From contig NC_132892.1 in assembly GCF_030463535.1 (NCBI RefSeq), positions 28,264,341-28,328,340 of the forward strand: a stretch of 64,000 nt of DNA. Direction: 5' to 3'. This stretch comes from Salminus brasiliensis. Its lineage: Eukaryota > Chordata > Actinopteri > Characiformes > Bryconidae. Made by a program: the position numbers and the translations under genes. The notes beneath the pieces are model-generated. The model saw only the letters and a program-made list of their open reading frames with translations. It made no database searches and was not told the DNA's origin. Of the stretch, positions 1-11,115 are shown one piece after another (the stretch's first letter is position 1; the number at the start of each line of letters is the position of its first letter).

Positions 1-1640
1 TGTTGAAAAAAATTTTTTAAATAATAATCATAAGGATTAAACTCACATGACCACAGGCTTCCTAATGAGAAACAATGGTTACCATCAAAAATGACCAGTT
101 TTCTATAGGACACTTTCCCCATTAGAAATACATCAAGAGGGTATAGAGCTATGGTTTTCAACCTGTGGGCCACACAGGGTTGCAAAGGTGGTAATAATAA
201 TAATAATTATTATTATTATACACAGACACTTAAAGAAATTAAAACAGTGTATTATTATTTTGGTAGATTTTTCTTACTATATTTATTAAAGAAATTATAT
301 GTAAAATGTCTCCTATTTGAAAAAAAAAAACATTATTAATTTTGCTAATTATTTTCTCCATTAATCCACTGATTGCTTGGTTTTCAAACCTCTGGGAGTT
401 TTTAAAACTGGTGGGATTTTCAGTTTAATTAGATAATTTCCCCCAATACCAGTATTAAGCTATTTTCAGACCTTTTTATACCTCTGCAACCTTGGGCCAC
501 AGACGCTTTCCTGGTTGGTTGCGAAGGACGCAAGTGGGTCAAACCCAAAGCTCGGTTCCTGTGATCTGGAATCTGTCAACCCATTACAGCAGAACCCATC
601 AGGAAAGGACAAATCCCCATCAGTGAGCATTTCACACAGTTTCTAAACCATTCGGAAACCAACAGAAATCTGTATTGGGTTCTAGGTTTTTTTTTCGGCA
701 GGGGTGAGCCACCGGTCAGACCATTTAGGACCATTTGCATTGTGATATTAACTGACTATCAAATGTGGCTCAATCAATACTGCAACTTGTCAACTTTCAG
801 ATACTTCCAGACACTTCCAGACACTATCAGAGCTAGGACTAGGCCACATACGCTGTAGCTGGCCAAAATTTGAAAGTTCTCTATAGACTGAAGAACAGAC
901 GCTATTATCTCTATTTGCTATAGTATCATTCAGTATCATCAAGCATTGTGGTTCTTGGTATCAGTATCACAATTGTAGTTCTAGTATTGTAACAACCCTA
1001 ACGTTGACCCATCGTATATGGCTGGCCAAGGTACAGGTCATTATATAGGTGTATAGCGACCTATATCTTGCTATAGCGATCACAGGCATAGACAGAGGTT
1101 CATTTAAGCCCAGTCTACTAGACATAGCAGTGCTGGACTCTGTCTTCAGATCCTGCTGTTCTGATTGGATAAACAAGTCAACTTTTCTTTTACTCAGATT
1201 TTATGCACATGATGGGGTGTTATTATAAATAGTGATACCTGATCTTATTGCCAGCTTCTTGCCAATCAATACACAGTCATGTCTATCTATCTATCTATCT
1301 ATCTATATATCTATACAAACAAATACCATTACCAACCATTACACAGCACCAGGGACCAAAAGCATCCTTTAATGGTTTCAATGGTCAAACAGCTGCAGTA
1401 CAACCCAGTCTAACAGTGAAGGTAGCAGGCTAGTAAAGTTTCTGTTGTACTAAGCAATGGCTCAGTACCTGCCTATTTATGGGTATCTGTCTTTCATGGG
1501 TATCCATTACACACCGTTTCCAAACCACCAGCAACCAGCAAAGGATCCCTTAATGGTCTCTATGGTCAAGCAACCATAGTAGTCGTGTAGTATGACCCAA
1601 GGTAGCAGCCTGGGAAAGTTTCTGCATTAGACCCACACCG
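1..1640. other. Intergenic DNA without a recognisable gene
   Basis: I see no coding exon here. The open frames are short and lack family motifs. The stretch is AT-leaning, with a small TAA/TTA run near 190-220 and one tetranucleotide microsatellite listed separately. Phrases such as the pair around 1480-1560 (a tract ending in 'catccttt/tcccttaatgg' after 'accagcaaccagc') recur locally and suggest old duplicated repeat material. Confidence 0.5.
1282..1315. repeat. (TATC)n microsatellite
   Basis: About eight uninterrupted tetranucleotide units of TATC/CTAT, degenerating into TATA at the right end. A simple repeat of no evident function. Confidence 0.9.
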
Positions 1641-2115
1641 ACTGGGGTGAACTAGGACGCTGCCTCCGAGCTGTCCTCCCTCCAGTCTTTCAGCTCCAAC
1701 GAGGTTGGACTACAAATCGGAGCTGGGAACTTACTTTGCAGCACTGACAGCAGCTCAGCCAGCAGATCCTAACTCACCGTCTCCGCGCAGCACAGCACCA
1801 GAACCAGGATCAGGACCAGAACCAGGACCAGAACCAGGACTGCCTACATTATCCACGTCCAAAACCAGCCGAGCACAAACTTGTCCCACCCTTCCCAGCC
1901 GTTGCCCTCACTTACTCTCTCTCTCTCTCTCTCTCTCGCTTACTCGCTCTCTCTCTCTCTCACTCCCTCTCTCACTCACTCACTCAAACCAACCTTATCC
2001 TCAGCTGCGCGCTCACGACCTCGTGCGCGTGCGCGTTAGGGAGCCTGCGCTGGAGCTCTTGGGAAAGCCGTGGGAAAAAAATTGCCTGTCCTGGACGCTG
2101 GAGTCCCTTCCACAT
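1640..2115. other. GC-richer block with CCAGAA and CT repeats
   Basis: A GC-richer island in otherwise AT-leaning DNA. It contains a hexameric CCAGGA/CCAGAA run (about 1797-1840), a (CT)n tract (about 1915-1985) and CpG-dense sequence at 2005-2060. It could be a small promoter, but no exon with family similarity joins to it. The long + strand frame across it is proline/serine-rich repeat translation and is not called as a gene. Confidence 0.4.
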
Positions 2116-2349
2116 ATTTGAGGAATCGGGTCTCCAGTGAGAATCCAAAGCCTGGCGAGTGTAGCAGTGAGAAGAATGAGGTCCATCATTAGCTGTGTTT
2201 ATTAATGCAAACTTTAATATTTCATACCAATAATGTCCCTGCTGAGAAAAATCCAGCCCAGGACCAGCTGCTTTCCGATTGGTCTAAGCTGGTCTTTCGT
2301 GGTCAAGGTGGTTGAAAAGCTGGTCATCCAGATGGATGCTTACACTATG

Positions 2350-2790
2350 CTGGTAGGTTAGCTGGTCAACCAGTTCTGTGATCCTAGTCAAGCTGGTCGA
2401 CCAGTCTGGTCTTGCAGGTCAAGCGGGTCAACCAGTTCTGTGATCCTAGTCAAGCTGGTCGACCAGGCTGGTCTTGCTGGTCAACCAGTCTGGTCTTGCT
2501 GGTCAAGCGGGTCAACCAGTTCTGTGATCCTAGTCAAGCTGGTCGACCAGGCTGGTCTTGCTGGTCAACCAGTCTGGTCTTGCTGGTCAAGCGGGTCAAC
2601 CAGCTCTGTGATCTTAGTCAAGCTCGTCGACCAGTCTGGTCTTGCTTGTCTACCAGTCGGGTGGTGCAGGTCAAGCGGGTCAACCAGCTCTGTGATCCTA
2701 GTCAAGCTGGTCGACCAGTCTGGTCTTGCTGGTCTACCAGTCAGGTGGTGCTGGTCAAGTGGGTCAACCAGCTCTGTGAAATTGCTGATC
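2350..2790. repeat. Minisatellite, 'GGTCAACCAG/GGTCGACCAG' units (about 56-84 bp)
   Basis: Tandem units built from ggtcaaccag, gtgatcctagtcaag and ctggtcttgctggtc, about 84 bp per full unit, with five to six copies and few differences. The units contain almost no stops, so two frames stay open for more than 120 codons. That is an artefact of the repeat and not a gene. Confidence 0.85.
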
Positions 2791-2835
2791 CCTGAGCCAA
2801 TAAAATAGCCCTATAATGGACTGCCTTACCTGAGC

Positions 2836-2992
2836 CCTGGTTGATATTATGAGTACTGTCAAAACGTTCCAGACGATTGCCAAAGACCTTTCGGATGATT
2901 TAGCAGACTCTGGTGTGGTGGTGCACTTTTCTACTGTGCAGCGACACCGGCACAAATATTGCCTTCATGGACAAGTCATCAGAAGAACCAGC
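2836..2992 (+). mobile_element. Tc1-like transposase N-terminal fragment (relic)
   Basis: The + frame reads STVKTFQTIAKDL...DSGVVVHFSTVQRHRHKY..HGQVIRR. This resembles the second helix-turn-helix of Tc1-family transposases, where such a helix precedes the '(S/T)T(V/I)..R..K.GL.......' segment. Only about 45 residues survive before the sequence runs into the 21-bp minisatellite. No DDE catalytic domain follows, so this is a truncated relic. Identification is from family memory. Confidence 0.6.
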
Positions 2993-3478
2993 TTTCCAGG
3001 GTCCTCAACCAGCTTTCCAGTGTCCTCAATCAGCTCAATCAGCTTCCCAGTGTCCTCAAACAGTTTTCCAGTGTATTCAATCAGCTTTCCAGGCTCCTCA
3101 ACCAGCTTTCCAGTGTCCTTAACCAGCTTTCCAGTGTCCTCAACCAGCTTTCCAGTGTCCTTAACCAGCTTTCCAGTGTCCTCAATCAGCTTTCCAGGCT
3201 CCTCAATCAGCTTTCCATTGTCCTCAACCAGCTTTCCAGTGTCCTTAACCAGCTTTCCAGTGTCCTCAACCAGCTTTCCAGGCTCCTCAACCAGCTTTTC
3301 AGTGTCCTCAATCAGCTTTCCAGGGTCCTCAACCAGCTTTCCAGTGTCCTCAACCAGCTTTCCAGTGACCTCAACCAGTTTTCCAGTGTCCTCAACCAGC
3401 TTTCTAGTGTCCTCAATCAGCTTTCCAGTGTCCTCAATCAGCTTTCCAGTGTCCTCAACTAGCTTTCCAGGAACCTCA
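2990..3478. repeat. 21-bp minisatellite (AGCTTTCCAGTGTCCTCAACC)
   Basis: About 23 tandem copies of a 21-bp unit, with point variants (gtgtcc/ggctcc, caacc/caatc). Since 21 is a multiple of three and the unit lacks stops, every frame is open. The - strand reads as a heptad repeat of GKLVEDT. The array abuts the Tc1 fragment on its left and a palindrome on its right. No evidence of expression. Confidence 0.9.
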
Positions 3479-3533
3479 AGTTCAAGTAGAACTTTTTTTT
3501 TAAATCTTCCAGCCTTCACTGTGAAGCCCACTC

Positions 3534-3674
3534 CTGCTTCTACTGAATCCTGGAAGCACACTGCATCAGAACGTTGGAACCACAAAGCAGTGTCCATGTG
3601 GAGGCCCCACATGGACACTGCTTTGTGGTTCCAACGTTCTGATGCAGTGTGCTTACAGGATTCAGTAGAAGCAG
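3534..3674. repeat. Long near-perfect inverted repeat (67-bp arms, 7-bp loop)
   Basis: Left arm 3534-3600 and right arm 3608-3674 are reverse complements over 67 bp with a single mismatch, separated by the 7-bp loop gaggccc. The arms contain actgcatcagaacgttggaa and its complement. Such a palindrome would extrude a cruciform or give a long RNA hairpin. It carries no TA-flanked Tc1-type ends and is more likely a fold-back duplication beside the minisatellite. Confidence 0.9.
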
Positions 3675-3679
3675 TGTGT

Positions 3680-4160
3680 TTGCAACTGTAGGGTGTTTGC
3701 TTTTGTTTATAAGGCAGACTGTGTCTCTGGGTGATCTATTTATACATCTATGAAGCCAGTCGACTGTCCAGTGGCACAAGATGCCCACTTTTGAGAACCG
3801 TAGTGTCTGAGGAGATCTGTGGATGGCTTGGAAAGCAATTAAAGCTGGTTGGTTATCTGGAAAACGATTAAGGCCCTAATTTAACGCCTGAAAATTGGCA
3901 CTGCCAGGTGAAACAAGTCCAGAGTCTCAGCTTGCTTCCACTCGTCCAAAGCAGAACTGACATTCGGGAGCTTTTGTCTTTCCCACACACACATACACAC
4001 ACATTTAGGTCACCATCTGAGAGCCTCTGATGAGAGTAGAGCAGAGGGGAGGAGGCAAGAGGAGGAGAGGAACTTAGAGAAGACGTGTGTGTGTGTGTGT
4101 GTGTGTAAATATAGAAAAGAAGACAAGAAAATATCAGTTATTTAAATATATATATATAGA
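3680..4160. other. Intergenic, no gene; (GT)n at about 4085-4107
   Basis: No exon-like signal. A purine-rich stretch at 4020-4080 precedes an 11-unit (GT)n tract and a short (TA)n run at 4147-4158. A MITE begins directly at the TA run. Confidence 0.5.
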
Positions 4161-4455
4161 TACACTATCTGGACAAAAGTATTGGGACACCTGCTCATTG
4201 ATTGTTTCTTCTGAAATCAAGAGTTGAAATTCATGAGTTTCTCATGCTTTTGTTGGAGTAACTGTCTCTACTGTCCAAGGAAGAAGGATTTCTACTAGAA
4301 TTTGGAGGAGCATTGCTGTGAGGATTTGATTGCATTTAGCGGCAAGAAAGTTAGTGAGGTCAGGATGTTGGATGATCATCACCCCACCACGTCCCCAACT
4401 CCCCAAATATCCCAAACGTCCCCAATCCCAAGTATCCAGAGAACACAGATCCACT
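4161..4455 (+). mobile_element. Tc1/mariner-derived MITE family A, 3'-truncated copy
   Basis: Begins with the family end tacactatctggacaaaag, then tattgggacacctgctcatt and the usual interior (ggaggagcattgctgtgagg, gttggatgatcatcacccca). It stops in the middle of the family body near the ccagagaacacag motif, so the right terminal repeat is missing. Same family as the copies at 4839, 20183, 32902, 43075, 59647 and elsewhere. Confidence 0.8.
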
Positions 4456-4838
4456 ATGCAATTAGTAGAACATGTGCTTATTTATCTAACATTGCTAACA
4501 AACACCAGGCTTAGATTGTCACCAATCTCATCTCATCTCTAAATACAATCCCAAAAACATGTCTCGAAACAGTCAAACCTCATCCAGATCTTCATTTGTT
4601 TTCCCCAGAAGAATAAGGTCTATTCATGCCATTATCCTACATTCACTTTTTGTGATTGGTGACAGTCCAAGTCCAGTGTTTGTTAGCAACATTAGCCTAG
4701 CATCTCTTGTTCTTAACTAAAGAAACACACTTCAAATATCCAGCATGTCTTGGCTGATCGACAGCTTCTGCTATTAGTGGTAAATTATATAAATTTGATT
4801 GTGCTCTGAACTATTCCTTTAAAGTAGCTTATAGACTT

Positions 4839-5400
4839 TACACTATTCGTCCAAATATTTGTGGACACCCTTTCTAATAAATGCAATCAGCTGCTTTTAA
4901 GTTGCACCCACTGCTGACACAGATGTGCAGCAAATGCACACTCACACACAGCTTGTCTTGTCTAGTCCCTGTATAGAAGTACAGCCAATAGAATAGGACT
5001 ACCTAGAGCAGATAAGCATGAACCTATTGGCACCATGCTGCCTAATGTCAGATGTGGGCTAGAAAGGGTATAAAGCCCCCCAGCATTGAGCTGTGGAGCA
5101 GTGGAAGAACTGTGTTCTCTGGAAAGACGATGATGATGATGATGATGGTGCTCCATCCAATACTTTTGGGATGAGTTGATAAGTTGGGGATAAGGTAAGG
5201 TGGTGATCATCCAACATCCTGACCTCACTAACACTCTTGTCAGTGATGGCAATCCAATCCTCACAGCAATGCTCCTCCAAAATCTAGCAGAAAGCCTTCT
5301 TCCCTGGACAGTAGAGACAGTTACTCCAACATAAGCAGGATAAACTATTTTTAAAGCCTTGATTTTTTTGATGGCCCAATATTTTTGTCCATTTAGTGTA
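4839..5400 (-). mobile_element. MITE family A, full-length copy (562 bp)
   Basis: Both imperfect terminal inverted repeats are present: tacactattcgtccaaat on the left and gtccatttagtgta on the right. Both ends carry TA, as expected for Tc1/mariner target duplications. The interior carries the recurring gtctagtccctgtatagaag, gagctgtggagcagtggaag and tccaatacttttgggatgag motifs. No functional transposase. A (GATGAT)n expansion at 5128-5150 is private to this copy. Confidence 0.85.
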
Positions 5401-6260
5401 TGTATAGTATATAGCCAAGAAATCTGTAGCTGTGAAACAGGCTCATGGCTTGTAGAACACCTTGTGTATATACTGTATGCATGTGTGTGTGAGAGAGAGA
5501 CAGAGACAGATGGCATCTTACAGCCTCTACATATTGAGAGTAGATTATCTCTGCTGATCCCCTGTACACTGTGTCAGTCAGCTGCAGCAGACATTTACAA
5601 TTACAACTATCAGTATAAAGCATATATATGAGCACATGAGTACGAGGAGTCTTTTATGGTAATCTGAAAGCAGTTTTCCAGTTCCCGGTGCATTATTGAA
5701 CCGGTAACCAGTTCTAAGGTCGATGTAAACACACAACACATATTCACATTCTGGGAATGAAGATCAGCTTAAGCTAACATCCACTAACTGCTTAACTGCA
5801 TGGGTCTGTTAAGTCCATACATGGAACAATGAGGTGCAAAAACACCTGCTTTGAATTTGCATTGCAATCTGATGGCACACACACCCTTCCATTTGCATTC
5901 ATATAGTCTCTAAATACAGGTCAAACCAGGTGTGGTCATAATACACTGATATGACTGTGTATATAAGCTCCCCGGACACAAACTAGTCACCCTGCATGCT
6001 TAAGGTGGCAGGGGACGGCATACCATGGACATATGGAGCAGAGTGGCATGCCAGAGGCCTTTGCTCACTTCTGTAGACTGGGATTTCTGCCACAGCTGGT
6101 AGACCCGTATGACCGTATGCTTCCATACACCCGGTTCTAAGTATTTTCCCAGTCTGTATATGAAGATCAGCATAAGCTGATATGCAGTAACTGCTTAACT
6201 GAATGAGAGTGCAAACCTGTATGTTGTTCCTATTTGAAAATGCCAGCTGCCCTTTACATT
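5400..6260. other. Intergenic, no gene seen
   Basis: No exon-like sequence. There is a short (GA)n/(TG)n run at 5480-5510 and otherwise unique AT-leaning DNA. Confidence 0.5.
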
Positions 6261-6261
6261 G

Positions 6262-6370
6262 TGTAAAACATGGTCAATAGAAGCGTCCAAAACGGCAACT
6301 TTACAGGCAAAGAAAACTTCTTAGCTTTTAATGGAAGTCAATGTAAAAAGCTATTAATCCAGGCCATTTT
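6262..6370 (+). mobile_element. Fragment of MITE family C
   Basis: Shares 'caatagaagcgtccaaaacg', 'caactttacagg' and 'aatggaagtcaatgta' with the complete terminal-inverted-repeat element at 39432-39678. Only an internal part is present here, immediately before LINE-derived sequence. Confidence 0.5.
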
Positions 6371-6582
6371 AGAGCATTTAAAGAGCCCTTCCAGCTTCAA
6401 GTACGGCTTGGCTCGACCCGCCATCCCTCAAAATCCACGGAAGACAAGCATCCAGCCTTTTTTCTGTCCTGCACCGAAGTGGTGGAACGAACTTCCCTTG
6501 GGTGTCCAAACGGCAGAGTCGCTTGCTGTCTTCAAACACGGACTGAAGACCCTACTCTTCAGAGAGTACTTGGACGAATAGT
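6371..6582 (+). pseudogene. 3' end of an L2/CR1-like LINE ORF2 (relic)
   Basis: The + frame ends in ...APKWWNELPLGVQTAESLAVFKHGLKTLLFREYLDE followed by a stop. This is the characteristic C-terminus of fish L2-like reverse transcriptases ('AP.LWN.LP..IR...S...FK..LKT.LF'). It is severely 5' truncated with no reverse transcriptase domain. An inverted relative lies at about 36775-36885. Confidence 0.65.
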
Positions 6583-7009
6583 AGAGTGGTCTCCTTATTG
6601 TCTTGTGTTTAGTAGAGTCTAAACTTAGAGTATCTTTGAATTATTAGTCTGTTCAAACCAGCTGAGGTCCACACTGATATACAGTATATTTAGTCTTAAC
6701 CGCACTGTTGACTGCACTACTTTCATTGTAGTTAAGACAATGGTTTTGTTACATAAAACTAGATGAACATTGCAAGTCGAGCTCAGGTAAAAAAAATATA
6801 AAAATACATTTTATTATTAAATTATAATAAAAAACTGTCCATCATAACTTTATGAAGGTAACTGCAGCATAGACTTTTAAAATAAAGATGATACAAAGGG
6901 TTCTTTGAGGGATTCAATAGAAGAAACCCCTTTTGGTTCCCTATAGGAACATTTTCATGAAATTTTTACTTACTCTAATGGATCTTCGCACTCGATAAAA
7001 ATTGGACCA

Positions 7010-7395
7010 ACCAACTTAAATGATGGAGTGTCTGATTACAGAGCATTATATATATCACTTAGTTTAATTAAACGTTTTCCTAACTCACATCTTTAACTTC
7101 TGCATCTCAGTTTATTCCACAATACATACTGAGTTGAGCGTCAAAATCATTAGTAAATGTGCAGCTGAAACTGATTAAATGCTGTGTAAGATGTTTAGTC
7201 TGTGGCTCCGCCCCCTCAATCTGTTCACTGTTTATTCCCATCTACAGGTTAGAACTACCCCTATCACATGACTTCCCCAGACTGGGAGGCTTTTATCAGT
7301 GGAGCTCTGAGACCTTGCTGAGATTTCAACATATGACCTCCTCACACTTGATAAGCAGCAGTTAGACTGTAGGGCCGGTCTAGAGCTGTGAAATC
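7010..7395 (+). repeat. Locally duplicated block, copy 1
   Basis: About 380 bp running from 'aaatgatggagtgtct' through 'cagtttattccacaatacat', 'ctccgccccctcaatctgtt' and 'actgggaggcttttatcagt' to 'gtctagagctgtgaaat'. It recurs almost unchanged in direct orientation at 8545-8916 and partly inverted at 9085-9270. No coding potential. It may be an interspersed element or a local segmental duplication. Confidence 0.8.
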
Positions 7396-8290
7396 TTCAC
7401 ACTCCCACAATGGTTCCTTATGGAATCAAAAGTGGTTCTTCTGAAGAACCCTCTGTAGCACTTTTATTTTGAAGATTGCAATTAGAAGAGCCCACATAAA
7501 AGAACCAGTTTCTGAACCTTAAAGAACCATTTAGATGCAATGCTTCCTTTAAAAAGTTCATCTGGTAGTAGATAGAACCACATGTTTGATATGATTTGCT
7601 GAAGAACTCTTGAGGAACCTTTATCTTTATGAGTGCAGTCAATCTGCTGCAGGTCGCCTCTGCCCTTTTCCACTGACCTACAATCAACCACATCATCCAC
7701 TTCTCAACCATTCTAACACAAACAGCCAAACACTGACCTCAGATCAGGATTTAAGAAAGGTGCTAACATCAGATAGATGTGTGCTGTTGGTGCTAATACC
7801 TTAGGTCTTAGATCCTATGTTTACCATTGGCTCCAGTATCACCAGGGTGCCTAAACTGTTCATAGGAACACAAAGTAGGCTTTCCAAAAAAGCAGTCACT
7901 TTTGGGTTACGTAAGCGCGAGACACATTCCACATTAAAAATAGAACCACAGCAGAAAATCAAAGCACATTAGAGAAGCCGCAGCAAAAGAAGGTACGCAA
8001 ATGCGCCTCTTACCATGCCTCAGAACTGTCTGCTGGGAGGAAGGTAAGGCTTATGAGTGTTAGCCTGCGCTGAGGTTGCCTAAGTTCACTGTATTGCTAC
8101 CACTAAATCCTATTGCAGTGAGTAACGGCGTCTCCCTCGTTATTCACTGGTGGGAAAGCTATGGTATGGTAATACATTACTGACGTCCTTTCTTCTTGGC
8201 CTGGGTTTGTTTCATGGCCTGAATTTGGTGCTGTTTTCCCCAGGTGGCCTCCGGACCTAGATTTATAAAAATATCCCCCAATCAAAGAGG

Positions 8291-8297
<7 letters not shown>
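7396..8297. other. Intergenic, no gene seen
   Basis: Contains a stretch of 'aagaacc' phrases (7430-7620) typical of old fish DNA-transposon debris. There is no exon-like sequence. Confidence 0.45.

Positions 8298-8338
<41 letters not shown>
8298..8338. repeat. (GA)n microsatellite
   Basis: About 20 uninterrupted GA units. Confidence 0.95.
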
Positions 8339-8544
8339 ATATATTTAGTAGCAGCTGATCTTTTCATACTGATAAAGTGCTATAAGGTTTTACATTAAGG
8401 TGTCTAATTAAGTACTAATATCATTTTGGCGCCCGAATACCTTTGCAGTTTCTCACTTTTCAGCCTACTTTTAATATAGCAGTTGTCCTTTACATTCTGT
8501 CTAAATTTCAAGATGAATGGTCCAATAGAAAAGCTCCAAAATGA

Positions 8545-8916
8545 CTAAAAATGTAAAGTTGGACCAACTTAAATGATATAGTGTCTAATTTCAGAGCATT
8601 TTCACATCTTTAACTTCTGCATCTCAGTTTATTCCACAATACATACTGAGTTGAGCCTCAAAATCATTAGTAAAGGTGCAGCTGAAACAATTTAAATACT
8701 GTGTAAGATGTTTGGTCTTTGGCTCCGCCCCTCAATCTGTTTATTCATTGTTTATTCTAATCTACAGGTTAGAACTACCCCTATCACATGACATCCCCAG
8801 ACTGGGAGGCTTTTAACAGTGGAGCTCTGAGACCTTGCTAAGATTTCAACATATGACCTCCTCACACTTGATGAGCAGCAGTTAGACTGTAGGGCCGGTC
8901 TAGAGCTGTGAAATTA
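8545..8916 (+). repeat. Locally duplicated block, copy 2
   Basis: Direct repeat of 7010-7395, offset about 1.53 kb, with scattered substitutions (for example gagcctcaaaatcattag against gagcgtcaaaatcattag). Both copies end at the same phrase, 'ggtctagagctgtgaaat'. Confidence 0.8.
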
Positions 8917-9084
8917 CACTCCAAAAAAACACAGTTCTGAGTGAATTTACCTTCCTGTTCTTTCTTGGACACAGAAATGTAGAGGGTTTTATGGGTGGAG
9001 GGGGGGGGCAACTGTCTAACTGCCTACTTGTAAAGAGATCATCAACACCACAGCCCTCCATGGTCAGGTATCTGAGAATAGGAA

Positions 9085-9270
9085 GTCTGTTCATCATGTA
9101 ATAGGGGTAGTTCTAACATGCATATGGGAATAAGCAGTAAACAGATTGAGGGGGAGGAGCCACAGACTAAACATCTTACACAGTATTTAAGTATTTAAGT
9201 GAGTTAGGAGAAGTTTAGACTGAACTAAGTTGAGTTCACTTAAAAAACACTCTGTAATCAGATACTGTAG
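9085..9270 (-). repeat. Locally duplicated block, inverted partial copy 3
   Basis: Reverse complement of the middle of copies 1 and 2: 'aggggtagttctaac', 'aacagattgaggggg', 'aggagccacagactaaacat' and 'cttacacagtattta' appear in inverted order. A direct plus inverted arrangement within 2.3 kb. Confidence 0.7.
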
Positions 9271-10110
9271 CATTAAGTTAAGACCTCACTTTACATGTTC
9301 CTGCCATGTTCTTGATACAACATTCATTCTCAGTGTCCAGGAAACTGATCAACTCTGCAGGCCTCACTAAACCAGGGTCCCGTAGTCTGATCATGAGGTC
9401 TGTGGACCAAACTCACACCCAGGCAATCCCTCATGAATGTCTTTACATAGCAGCATTCCTTGACAAGTGGTTGCTGTTGAAAGCCAGCAAGCCGCAGGCC
9501 TCTGATGGAACTGGTGGAACTGCTTTTAATGACAGTTAACCCAAAAAAATGAGGAAAGACTGAGAAACAACAGAAATGCTCATGTGAGAATCCTCAAAGT
9601 CCTTATTCAGTGAACTCATTACAGGCCTCTAACTAAGTTTAGTCCGATGCCACAGAATGTGTTCTGTTTATAGAGATAGGATTGTATACAGATATAGTTA
9701 AAGTGACCTGAAAATGATCTGGATTCCATGTACTTGTCATTCCTTTGTTCACAATCAAATTTGGACTTTTGTTAAAAGTCATTCGACATGTGACTTTTAT
9801 TATATCATTTGAAATTAAATGACTAAATGACAACTGTTAGACTGCTGTAGTCAGACCTCGGTTGTCATGTTGTCATTTTGTAGTCCAGCTGTATGTTTTT
9901 CTGTATGTCAGAGATGAATGGGATTCCAGGAAACTGCTGCGTGATACAATACAATTTTGATTAGATTATTTATCATTTGCCGTGGCAAAACTGTGAGCCT
10001 TTTGTTTCCAACCAAAACTTATTAAAACACAAGAGGCACAGCAGTTAAGTGAAATTTAGCCAGTGCATTTAACCTATCCATGGCAGTAACACACACACAT
10101 ACACACACAC
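9271..10110. other. Intergenic, no gene seen
   Basis: Unique-looking DNA with short frames only. A (CA)n-like run lies at 10088-10110. Confidence 0.5.
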
Positions 10111-10114
10111 AGTA

Positions 10115-11115
10115 ATGTACAGGGGCAGCTGTGGCCTACACGTTAAAGAAGACAGGCTTGGGACCTGAAGGTTGCTGGTTCTATCCTCTAAACCAGCAGG
10201 GATTGGAGGGTTGAGGAGAGGCATTTTAGGCTTGAAGCTTACCATTTCAAGTGGGGTTTATTTGGGGGTTAGAGAACAGGGGCTTGGAACCAGAAGATAG
10301 TGCTAGTGCTAGTTCAGTCCCATAGACCAGAAGACATTGTGGTTTTTGGGGGTTAGGAAAAAGAGAGCTTGGGACAAAGATGGTTGCTGGTTCAATCCCT
10401 AAACCAGCAGGAATTGTGGTTATTGGGGGTTGGGAAAAGGGAGCTTGGGACAATAAGGTGGCTGGTTCAGTCCCATAAAACAGCAGAATTTGGGGTTGTT
10501 GGGGGTTAGGGAAAAGGAGCTCGGGACAAGAAGGTTGCTGGTTCAATCCCTAAACCAGCAGGAATTGTGGTTATTGGGGGTTAGGGAAAGGAAGCTTGGG
10601 ACAATAAGGTGGCTGGTTCAGTCCTATAAAACAGCAGAATTTGGGGTTGTTGGGGGTTAGGGAAAAGGAGCTTGGGACAAGAAGGTTGCTGGTTCAATTC
10701 CACAAACCAACAGGATTGGGGTTATTAGGTATTTTAGGCTAGAAGATTACCAATTTAATCCCTTGATCAGCAGGGATTGGGGTTTATTTGGGGGTTAGAG
10801 AACATAGGTTTGGGACCAGAAGGTCGCCGGTTAAATCTCCTGGAGCAACAGGGATTAAGGGGTAATGAAGTGGGGTTTGGAACCAGAAGGTTGCTGGTTC
10901 AGTAGCTTGGACTCCTTAGAGAAGAGAGCGCATCCCCTAAACCAGCAGGATTGGGGTTAGTGGAGGGATGAGAAGAGAAACATTAGACCAGAAGGTTGCC
11001 AATTCAGTTCAGTTCTTTGGACCACCAGAAATTGTGGGCTCCTTCCCTGCCCCAAACTCCCGTTTTTCCTGTCTGCCAGTCCATCAAACCAGCAACCTTC
11101 TGGTCCCATGCCTAC
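10115..11115 (+). repeat. Tandem array of tRNA-like SINE head fragments
   Basis: About ten degenerate units, each reading roughly 'gggcttgggaccagaagg', 'ttgctggttcaatccc' and 'taaaccagcaggaattg'. The ggttcaatccc core is a Pol III B-box as found in tRNA-derived SINE heads, and a plausible A-box-like start (agctgtggcctacacgtta) occurs only at the left edge. From 10411 to 10711 two alternating 74-bp types form a higher-order unit of about 150 bp. The last fragment (11085-11110) is inverted. Confidence 0.75.

Noticed and set aside
1705..2121. 138-codon proline/serine-rich frame, and on the opposite strand a leucine/valine run (VLVLVLILVLVLCCAET) before a gtgagt that looks like a signal-peptide exon
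   Set aside because: Both come from the hexameric CCAGAA and CT repeats. The - strand frame has a stop immediately upstream and no ATG.
2412..3691. Several 70-280-codon frames on both strands
   Set aside because: Products of two minisatellites whose units lack stops, one of exactly 21 bp. The palindrome extends one frame. No gene evidence.
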